From Isosphaera pallida ATCC 43644 (GTDB lineage: Bacteria > Planctomycetota > Planctomycetia > Isosphaerales > Isosphaeraceae), in assembly GCF_000186345.1 (NCBI RefSeq), contig NC_014962.1:3128450-3192449 (forward strand): a DNA stretch of 64,000 bases, in the 5' to 3' direction. A program made the translations under genes and the position numbers. A model generated the notes under the pieces. The model made no database searches, was not told the origin of the DNA, and saw only the letters and a program-made list of their open reading frames with translations. This document shows positions 50,698 to 58,800 of the stretch, piece after piece (within the stretch, counting starts at the first letter, position 1; each line of letters opens with the position of its first letter).

Positions 50698-52914
50698 TCA
50701 ATACTTGGGCACGAGACGCGCCCGCTCGCTGTAGCGAGCGTCAAGCACCCGCTCGTGGTAATCGACCGAAAGACCTCGATCCAACTCGTGCTTGGCGAAG
50801 TCGGCCCAGGGGGTGTTGGGGTGCCGTTCGATCACCCTCTTGAGCAGCTCCTCGGCTTCAGCGTATTTCTTGGCGGTCGCGTCGGGGTTGGCGTATTTCT
50901 TGGGCGAATGAAACACTTCCCAGTCCGGGGTGCGCTCACGCGACGGCTTGACCTTGGGAACCGGCTTGGTTTGTAACAGATGAGCAAGTAGGTTTTGGTA
51001 TTCAAAGACCTTCACTTGGTAAGCTACGGTTTGGGCGAGCATGAGGTCGTAGGCTGCCTGCCAGCGCTTTTCCGGTTCGCGGTCGCGGAGTTTCTCCAGG
51101 GCGCGGAGCGCTTTTTCCATTTCGGCCAGTTGAGTCAGCCGCACGGCGGTTTGTCGCTGCACGGCCTGAATCTCGCTGACGAAGCGTTGGGGATCGACCG
51201 AGAAGTGATGGCGGAAGGGAAATTGTTTGGATTGGTTGATGAAAGCGGCCATGACCCGCCGGAGTTCCGACTTCTCCCGTTTGGCCAGATATTCGGCGCG
51301 GCTTTCGTAGTCGGGCACGTATTCCTTCAGCGTTGTGATTGAGTAAATTCGTTCTAGGCGGCGGTTGCGGCGGCGTAGTTCCTCTTCGTTGGGCAGGATG
51401 AAGTAGGCTCCACCGGTCTCCTTGGTGAGGCGGGCCAGTTCGTAGGGGGCGAACCCGGAAGGCACCTCGTCCCAGCGTCCGTGTAGGCCGTCGAATTGCA
51501 GCATCTCGAAGTCGGCAGTTTCAGGGCCGCGTTGAATGGTCGGATAATAGACGTCCTTGGTGACGGGGTCGGTGTAGGCGATATGCAGCTTGTCGGTGCC
51601 GAAGAGGGATTGGCGGCCGATGACGTACACGCTGACCTTGGCGGCTAGACATGCTTGGATGGTCTCTTCGACTCGGGCTCCGTCGTCGCCCGACTCGTCG
51701 GTGACTAGGACGATGAGCATCCGTCGTTCCTTGGTGATGTATTTGCTTCCCAGCCGGGCGATGACCGCCTGGACCGACTGCATGGTGTTTTCGGTCCCGG
51801 TCATGTCGATCCGCAGGTTGGTGATCGCCTCCTTGATCCGGGTCACGTCGGGGGTGGGTTCGAGGTCGAAGTGAATTTGCTGGCCGAACCCGACGACTGC
51901 ATGCAACAGCGCCGCGGAGCGCCGTTGTTCGGAGGAGGTGTTGTCGATCAGTTCCGAGGAGATTCGTTCGAAGCGGTCGCGGATGGCCTGTTGGTCGTCC
52001 TTCATCGAGTTGGATTCATCGAACATCCAGACCACGGTGAGTTTGGTGCGCTGGAGTTCGCGGAGGATTTCCCGCACCAGTTGGTCGAGGGCTTGATCGA
52101 CGTTGTCCACCGCCTGGGTCACGTCGCCGGCGATGCCGCCGCCCCCAGCGAAATCGACCGCGGGCATCGACGGCATCGAGGCCAGCGGCGAGGCGATGGA
52201 GGCCGATAGTTCCACCGCTTGGGGCATCGCCGACTTGGAGGAGACCGTCGCCGCGGCCGCGACGACCGGGGTTGCCGAGGGGGACGGGTTGAGGACGCCG
52301 CCGACTGGGTTGGCGTTGGGGTCGGTCAGGTATTCCGACCGAACCTGCGACGGGTCGGCCATGATCTTGAGCGGCTCCTCGACCGAGGCCACCGAAGTGT
52401 CCACAGCGGCGTTGAGCCGTTTGGAGAGGTCAATGGCCTCCTCAGCCGCGCCGGGTAACAGCAGCAGGATCACCAGCACCCCGGCGTGGACTGCCATCGA
52501 GCCGACCCAGCCGGGGATGACCGGCATGGTCCGCTGGGAGCGCTTTCGAGCGCGGAGCGTGGCGCGGGCAGCGGCTTTCTCAGCTTTGGCCCGGGCTTTG
52601 GCTTCCGCGCGGGCTTGTTTTTCGGCTTCGACCTGAGCCTTCTTGGCTTCGGCCTCGCGTCGTTTGGCTTCGGCGGCGGCCTGGGCGTCCACGGTGGCCG
52701 CGTGTGAAACTGCGACCGTCGGTCCGATCGGTTCGGGGTCGATGACCAGGTTTAGCCCTTCCCCGGGGTCGGCAGCCGGGTTGGTTTGGCGACTCGAAGA
52801 GGGGATCGACGACGTCGGCGCGGCGGGGACGGCGGACGGGCCCGGAAGGATCGGGGTGGGGTCGTCCATCAAAGCGTAGCTGTCGCCCGAGGCTGGCGGC
52901 AGGCTCGTTGACAT
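50698..52914 (-). CDS. VWA-domain membrane protein
   Basis: A 738-residue protein. Residues 1-75 are Pro/Ser-rich and 80-125 form an Ala/Lys/Glu-rich coiled coil. A transmembrane helix at about 137-153 (MAVHAGVLVILLLLPGA) puts the rest outside the cytoplasm. The VWA domain begins near 290 (LTVVWMFDESNSM), with metal-site motif DESNS at 299-303, and continues with TGTENTMQSVQAVIARL and LIVLVTDESGDDG. The C-terminal third is helical and ends with a TPR-like stretch (KKYAEAEELLKRVIERHPNTPWADFAKHEL, here named by its ends KKYAE and KHEL). VWA domains mediate metal-dependent protein contacts. Related large planctomycete proteins are of unknown function. It is a single gene with an ATG at 52914. 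Confidence 0.82.
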   Translation of the reverse strand: MSTSLPPASGDSYALMDDPTPILPGPSAVPAAPTSSIPSSSRQTNPAADPGEGLNLVIDPEPIGPTVAVSHAATVDAQAAAEAKRREAEAKKAQVEAEKQARAEAKARAKAEKAAARATLRARKRSQRTMPVIPGWVGSMAVHAGVLVILLLLPGAAEEAIDLSKRLNAAVDTSVASVEEPLKIMADPSQVRSEYLTDPNANPVGGVLNPSPSATPVVAAAATVSSKSAMPQAVELSASIASPLASMPSMPAVDFAGGGGIAGDVTQAVDNVDQALDQLVREILRELQRTKLTVVWMFDESNSMKDDQQAIRDRFERISSELIDNTSSEQRRSAALLHAVVGFGQQIHFDLEPTPDVTRIKEAITNLRIDMTGTENTMQSVQAVIARLGSKYITKERRMLIVLVTDESGDDGARVEETIQACLAAKVSVYVIGRQSLFGTDKLHIAYTDPVTKDVYYPTIQRGPETADFEMLQFDGLHGRWDEVPSGFAPYELARLTKETGGAYFILPNEEELRRRNRRLERIYSITTLKEYVPDYESRAEYLAKREKSELRRVMAAFINQSKQFPFRHHFSVDPQRFVSEIQAVQRQTAVRLTQLAEMEKALRALEKLRDREPEKRWQAAYDLMLAQTVAYQVKVFEYQNLLAHLLQTKPVPKVKPSRERTPDWEVFHSPKKYANPDATAKKYAEAEELLKRVIERHPNTPWADFAKHELDRGLSVDYHERVLDARYSERARLVPKY

Positions 52915-53711
52915 GGCTCAACTCGCTCTTCGAGGAACAGGGGCGTTGAAGACGTGAGGTGACGACCAACCTTCTCGCGCCCCCGCCGCGCTTCGAGCGC
53001 GACGGTCCTCCCTGTTTATCTCAACTTCGATTCGATCAATTACGTTGCGAGGGCTGACGGACCTCCTTCGTCCCTTCTTGGTCCCAAGCGGCTTGGCTGG
53101 TGGCCGCGGGGTCGGAGTGACGAGGGAGAGTGAATCGAACAAATTAGCCGGAACTCGCACGTGTCGTCGGAGATCGGAACGAAACCGAGTGAGTCTCGGT
53201 GAGTGTGAGAAAGGAGGACGAACCCTGCTTCTAGGTCGGTCGTCAACTGCCATCATACGTTGTGGTCGCTCCCGAGTGGACCCCCCTACGGACGTTTTTT
53301 TCCAAGCGACGCCGGAAATCCTCTCTCAAGTGGTGTCGGACGTGTCAGCGACTCGGACGTGTCAGCAACTCTTTTTAACACCCACACCCCACTCCTTAAC
53401 ACCCACACCCCACTCCACTCGGCCCACATCCGACTCCTCATACCCCACACCCCACACCGACTTCCGACTTCTCACACCCCACACCCACACCCCACACCCA
53501 CACCCCACACCCCACACCCCCACCCCACACCCCCCACCCCACACCCCACACTTCGTGTTGAACCCACCACCGTCAACGCCACGCGGGACGACTGGAACAT
53601 CATCCAGCCGTCCCGCGTTTCGCGAATGTCAATCGATTGAGTTGGTCCCGAGCCGGGTGGAGTCGGATCACAGCAGGGTCGGGAAGCCAAACAGGAGTTC
53701 CTGCCGTCCGC
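52915..53711. other. Intergenic region with C-rich low-complexity block (53372-53562)
   Basis: About 800 bp without a convincing gene. From 53372 to 53562 the + strand consists of CACACCCCACTCC and CCCCACACCC units, so the - strand has closely spaced GGGG runs able to form quadruplexes. A near-duplicated phrase, CTTTTTAACACCCACACCCC / CTCCTTAACACCCACACCCC, occurs at 53371-53412. It is the third copy in this window of the motif seen at 4199-4823 and 9369-9513. The promoter of the VWA gene should lie near 52915-53050. Confidence 0.65.
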
Positions 53712-54689
53712 TCACGCTTTGGGGGTGTACTTGGCACCTCGGAGCCGTTCCAGCAGCCTCTTGGTGGCCATGACGCCCTCAGGTTCGGAGAGCCGACTCC
53801 CCTCGTACTCGATGCCGACGTAGCCGTGGTAGCCGGCGTCGGTGACGATCTTGAGGAGGCGGGCGTAGTCGAGTCTGGTTTCCTCGCCGTTGGCGTCGAA
53901 GTCGTAGCTCTTGGCCGAGACCCCTTTGGCGTAGGGCATCAAGCGGGCGATCGCCTGATAGATGTCGATCTTGTAGGTGCCGTCCGGGTTGCGGGGGAAG
54001 TTGCCGAAGTCGGGCAGGGTGCCGAAGAACTCCGGTTCATTAACCGCCTTCATTAGCGCCACCAGGGCGTCAGGGTCGCTGGAGGGGCCGCCGTGGTTTT
54101 CGCAGATGATCTTGATGTTGGCCTTTTTGCCGTACTCGACCAGCGCGCCACAACCAGCAGCGACGGTTTCGGTGTTGGTGGCTGAGTAGTTGGAGCCGGT
54201 GTTGACCCGAATCGCTCGACAGCCCAACGCTGCGGCAGCGTCCACCCAACGGGCGTGGTTCGAGACCGCCTGGGCCCTCTTGGTGTCGTCGGGGGCCGAG
54301 AGGTCGCCTTCGCCGTCGATCATGATCAAAACGCAGGTGACGCCGTGATCGTCGGCCCGCGTCTTGAGCTCCTTCAAATAGGCGGAGTCGCCCGCCTTAT
54401 CCTTGAAGAACTGATTGACGAATTCGACCGCTTCGATCCCGAACCGCTCCCGAGCGACCTTAGGAAAGTCGAGATTGTCGATCTGTTTGCCGAAAATCGC
54501 CTTGTGTAGCGACCATTGAGCCAGCGAGATTTTGAAATCACCGATGGGACCGGCCGCCGGGGCTCCGGTCGGTTCGTCGAGCGTCGGCGAGAATGGAAAT
54601 GGATGGGCCATTGAGCGTCCTGGACTTAGTACCAGCGACGCGCCGCCAGCCAGCGCGGCGGTCTTTAGAAACGAACGGCGGTTGAGCAT
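53712..54689 (-). CDS. Tat-exported sugar-phosphate isomerase/epimerase
   Basis: A 325-residue TIM-barrel protein with a textbook twin-arginine signal, MLNRRSFLKTAALAGGASLV. The AP-endonuclease-2-like fold is visible in FPKVARERFGIEAVEFVNQF, VTCVLIMIDGEGDLS, ALGCRAIRVNTGSNYS, ANIKIICENHGGPSSDPDAL (metal Glu), FGTLPDFGNFP and YHGYVGIEYEGSRLSEPEGV near the C-terminus. It belongs to a family expanded in Planctomycetes and thought to act on sugars or inositols in the periplasm; the substrate is unknown. It is only distantly similar to the Hyi-like protein at 49457-50395, so this is not a local duplication. The ATG at 54689 gives the signal directly. Confidence 0.88.
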   Translation of the reverse strand: MLNRRSFLKTAALAGGASLVLSPGRSMAHPFPFSPTLDEPTGAPAAGPIGDFKISLAQWSLHKAIFGKQIDNLDFPKVARERFGIEAVEFVNQFFKDKAGDSAYLKELKTRADDHGVTCVLIMIDGEGDLSAPDDTKRAQAVSNHARWVDAAAALGCRAIRVNTGSNYSATNTETVAAGCGALVEYGKKANIKIICENHGGPSSDPDALVALMKAVNEPEFFGTLPDFGNFPRNPDGTYKIDIYQAIARLMPYAKGVSAKSYDFDANGEETRLDYARLLKIVTDAGYHGYVGIEYEGSRLSEPEGVMATKRLLERLRGAKYTPKA

Positions 54690-55049
54690 CGTAACGCACT
54701 CTCACTCTCTGGTGATGCTGATGTCGTGAAAACGACCCTGCCTTGGGACCTGAAGGCGTGGAAGGGAGACGACGGATGAGAAGGCGAGTCTAGGTCCGCC
54801 GCCGCGCTGCTGTCAAGCAAGCGTCCGCGTAAGCCTTTCCGCCTTCGCGTCGTTCCAGGTTATGAGTGGGCGGGGCCAAGCGGGTCAGCAAAGTTTGCCT
54901 AACCCAAATCATCGATGAAATTGGTTCAAGCGAACCGCGATGTTGGCTTGCCAACATCCAGCAATTGGGAAGAGTTCGAATGGCGGCGAGTGAGCGCGCG
55001 GTGATGGCTGCGCGAGCTGGACGGAGCGTCGGAAGGAAGCCTCCAAACC
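54690..55049. other. Divergent intergenic region
   Basis: This stretch separates the isomerase/epimerase gene (-) from the PASTA gene (+), so it should contain both promoters. The only structured element noticed is the pair of dyads at 54923-54958. No ORF here is credible. Confidence 0.5.
54923..54958. promoter_or_regulatory. Two adjacent dyads, possible operator
   Basis: GATGTTGGC at 54939-54947 and GCCAACATC at 54950-54958 form a perfect 9-bp dyad with a 2-bp centre. GGTTC/GAACC at 54923-54936 lies just before it. A 2-bp centre suits a dimeric regulator site better than an RNA hairpin. It is about 90 bp upstream of the PASTA gene start at 55050. No regulator is identified. Confidence 0.35.
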
Positions 55050-55775
55050 ATGGCTCGGATTCGATCACGCTCGGAGAAGGATGGTGGCGTGGGCCGTTGG
55101 GACGTGGGATGTCGGGCCGGATGGGTCCGGCTGGGGTTGATTGCGCTTTGGGCGATGGGATGGGAGCCTGGGGCAGGAGCCCATGTGTTTGCCGATGGGC
55201 CGGATCGTCGGTCGGCTGATCGGAAGCCGTTGGGACTGGGACGGGAACCAGTTCCTGACTTGCGGGGCGAGCCGATCGATCGCGCTGTCCAGCTGGGACT
55301 GTTGAGCGGTCGCAAGGTCGAGGTGGGGTTTTGGCCGATCCCGCGGGCGTTGTGGCGGGTGGAACTCGACCCGCGCCGGGTGGGGGTTCAGTTTCCCCAA
55401 CCTGGCGCGAATGGCCGGGGCGGTTCGACGGTGGCCGACCACGCGACGATGGGGGTGTGGCGTTTCGTGCCAGCCGAGCCGCAAGCGGCGTCCGTGGTGG
55501 TGCCCAACCTGATGGGGCGTCCTTGGGATCAGGCCCGTGCCGAGGCGTCCCGCGTCGGTTTGGCTCCGTTTGGACCACTCCCTGTTTCGTCACAGGCCAA
55601 GGTGGTTGCTCAATACCCTCGGCCTGGTCTGACCGTGGTTGAGGGGGTGTCGATTTTGCTGATCCCCCAGGGCGAGTCTCAATCTGATTCGGAGTTGCCG
55701 TTGTCTCCGTCCGCCGCCGCGCCAGTTCCGAGTCCCTCGCCCGTGTCCGAGTCGCTGTCTGTTCCGCCCGCATGA
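55050..55775 (+). CDS. Exported protein with a PASTA domain
   Basis: A 241-residue protein with an N-terminal hydrophobic segment (about residues 24-40, GWVRLGLIALWAMGWEPGAG) likely to export or anchor it. A PASTA domain covers about residues 150-210: VVVPNLMGRPWDQARAEASR, then VVAQYPRPGLTVVEGVSIL. A partial PASTA-like stretch (PVPDLRGEPIDRAVQLGLLSG) lies near residue 67. The C-terminal 30 residues are Ser/Pro-rich. PASTA domains bind peptidoglycan fragments in kinases and penicillin-binding proteins, but here there is no kinase or transpeptidase domain. The large PASTA protein follows on the same strand, starting about 110 bp after this stop (or 4 bp if a GTG is used), so the pair probably works together at the cell envelope. 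Confidence 0.7.
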   Translation: MARIRSRSEKDGGVGRWDVGCRAGWVRLGLIALWAMGWEPGAGAHVFADGPDRRSADRKPLGLGREPVPDLRGEPIDRAVQLGLLSGRKVEVGFWPIPRALWRVELDPRRVGVQFPQPGANGRGGSTVADHATMGVWRFVPAEPQAASVVVPNLMGRPWDQARAEASRVGLAPFGPLPVSSQAKVVAQYPRPGLTVVEGVSILLIPQGESQSDSELPLSPSAAAPVPSPSPVSESLSVPPA

Positions 55776-55887
55776 GCGTGTGGAGAGGCGGGCGTGGCGT
55801 CGGTGGGTTTCCTTTGGGTTGCCGGGTTTGCTGGAGGGGCGTGAGGAGGCGGAGCGCGTGGATCCCTTGCGTCCGACATTGCGGCCG

Positions 55888-58800
55888 ATGTCGAGGTCGA
55901 TTTCATTGATGATCGGATGGGTTTGGCTGGTTGCCGGATCGTTGGGTGAATCCGCGGGCGGCCAGGAGACCCAAGCGATCCCGTCGTCTCGGGTGGAGTT
56001 GGTGAACCCGAGCGACGAAACGGCAGCCGTCTGGCTACGTGCCGAGGTGGTGGAGGCTTCAGGACAGCGTTCCTGGTTGCCCGGTCCTCCTGAGTCGTTG
56101 CAGACACCGCCTCGTCTTATCCTGCTACCTCCCCGCTCGCGGCAGTTGCTCACCCGCTCGACCGACAACGGGGTGTCTCAGGCGTCGCCTCCTGCTCCCG
56201 AGCCGATCGTCGCGTGGAATGTGACTCGATTGCGGATCTGGTCAGAGACAGAGAGCGGCTGGACCTGGACGACCTACCGTGACCGCGATTGGCGGCCCGT
56301 CGCGGCCGCCTCCGAGTCGGGTTCTCAAACCGCTCAGGCCGCGACCCCGCCGCCGACCGTCGCGTTGACCTTGCCCGAGCCGCCGCGACCTCGTCGTTTC
56401 GTGGAACGTCTGGTGAGCTTCCGCAACCTGACGGAGGAACCGCTCAGAGTCGAGGGAATGGCTCGACGCTCGCGCGAGGGACGCGCCGAGTGGGTTGCCT
56501 GGGAACCCGTGACAATCGCGCCGGGAGAGACGATCGCGGCTCGGGACGAACGTGGCTTGCCGTTGCGGGCCTCGCGGCTCAAGGTCAAGGCGACCGGGCC
56601 GACGACGCGGTTCCTGGCCTCCTGGGAGCGTCCGCTTTGGTTGATCGAATCGGTCCCATCGGTGGGACGTTCTGAGTGGGCTGAGTCGATCGGTCGGGTG
56701 GTGGTCGCCTTCGGCGTCCGCAAGCCGTCCCCCTCGCGGGACGGTTTCGTGTCCGGGGACGGTTCCACTCCGCCGGAGCGGGTCTTGGTGGCTTCCGTGC
56801 GTCCGGTGACCTTGACCGTGCGGGGGGCGACAACGCTTCCCCTGGCAGCGCGCATTCCCTGGAACTTCGAGTCCGGCGGATCCGACCAACTCAACCAGCC
56901 TGACGTGGCACCCCACCAGCCGCGTCAGACCGCCACGGGATCCTGGGTTAGCCTAGAGGAGGGCCGGGCCCGTTTGGAGTTTCGCCTCATCGGCGGTCCC
57001 GACGGCTTGGGATTGATCCGCGATCCCGAGATCGACCGCCTTGGCAGTTCAGGCCGCCAACGACGGGTCGAGCCCCTCCGCAGCGAGGGTCTGGAGACCC
57101 GCGCCCGCCGCCAGGGCAACCAGACGCTTTGGACCATCTCCGGCCCCGCCGCCGCTATTCTGGAGTCCCGAGGCGAGGGAACCCGCAGCCTCTGGTTGGC
57201 CACTCGGGATGGTCGGGGACTCTACCGGGTCGATCTTCCCCCGCCCCGGTTGGATACCCAGCTCGAACTCACACGCTACGACACCATTCGTGGTTGGGTG
57301 CTGATTCTCCAATGTCAACAGGTGTGGCCAGGCTTCCGAATTGAGGCCGCCTGGGTGGATCGTCCCGACCAACCGGGTCGCTTCGAGTTGGTGGGTACCC
57401 AACCGGGCTCCTGGTTGCGGTTTGGCGACGCCACGCCTCGGGGGGCGGTGGTCTGGACCCGTCTGGTCTGGAGTGGTCCTCCGGCGGGGGCGTCCAACGG
57501 CGCGTTGCGGTTGCGCCTAGTCAATCCCGACGGCTCGCGGTCCCGCGCGGTGGAGTGGCGGGTTCAAGACAACCGCCTGCTTCTAAGTGGTCGGGAATGG
57601 TCCGAGGCCCAGCTCGCTCCACTGGACGAACCCACGCGGGTTCCGACAATCGTGGGGCTCAATCCGATCCAAGCCGAGCGTGAGGCGGGACGCGCGGGGC
57701 TGCGGTTGGATGGACGGGACGCCTCGGGGCGACGGATCGATTTTACAACCGGGATCGAACGTCCCGATGCCTGGAGGGTGGTTGCCCAAGGGTGGCCCGC
57801 CGACTCCTGGGCGCGTCGGGGCCGCGCTTTGGTGGCCCGTCTGGAGCCAGTCGCTGGCGGCGACGCTCAGCTCGTTAGCGGCAAGGCGTCCCATGCCGTC
57901 GCTTCGCCCACCTCGTTCGGCGAGGCCGCTCGCTCGGTTCGGTTGGAGCGGTTGGCCGACGCCTTTGGCGTGGCGTTGCTGGCCGGTGGGCGCACCGCCG
58001 ACAACATCGCCGCCAAAATCGAAAACCCCCGCCACGCCGCGATGGAGATTGAGGATCCAGCCGCGATTCTGCCGGACGAGTCGTTGCTGGAAGGTCAAGC
58101 GGAGGCCGAGGTTTGGCTCGATGGTCCGACCACGGCGTTGCGCGGCGGCGGCGCGCGATTCGTAGGTGTCGATCCCTCGCTGACCGCGGAGCGGGTCTTG
58201 GCTCTCGAACTGGCCCTAGGGGGGATCGACGCCTTGGGAAGCGTTGGTCGATCCACGCCGACGGGTCTGGTGGGGCGGGCGATCGCCGAGGCGATCCGGA
58301 CTCACGAGCCGGAGTTCGTCGCCCGAGCGGGGCGTGGGGCGGGTCCCGACGACCTGCCGGCTGAGTTGGTACTGGATACCGTGGCGCGCAACCTGGGGAT
58401 CGTGCTGTCGCCCGACCAACGCGACCAGGCGCGGTTGGACTGGAGCCGTTGGGCGGGATCCCTGGGGGACGGTCGAGGACGTGCAGAGGCTTTGGACCTC
58501 GACGGCGACGGACAGATGGCCGACGACGCGGCCTGTTGGGCCTGGGGTTGGCTGGTCCGGGCTGGTTTGGACAACCCAGCGACTCATCTGCGACGCGCTT
58601 TGGCGGCGACTCGAACTCATGGCGCTCCGGGAGTGGTTGAAGTGGTCTGGCTGGCCGATCGACGTTTCGAGACGGCCTGGACCGCCTTCTCGTCCTCCTC
58701 AGCGGCGTTGGCTGGCGGCGGCGATCCCTTGACGATCCAGGGCCGTGTCTTGGGGGACCCCCGGGAGGTTCGGGGGACCTTGACGGCTTCAGAACGTCTG

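Noticed and set aside
5080-53955. GGCGATCGCC palindromes (near 5080, 7759 and 53946) as HIP1-type elements
   Set aside because: Only a few copies in GC-rich DNA, two inside genes; no enrichment can be claimed by eye.
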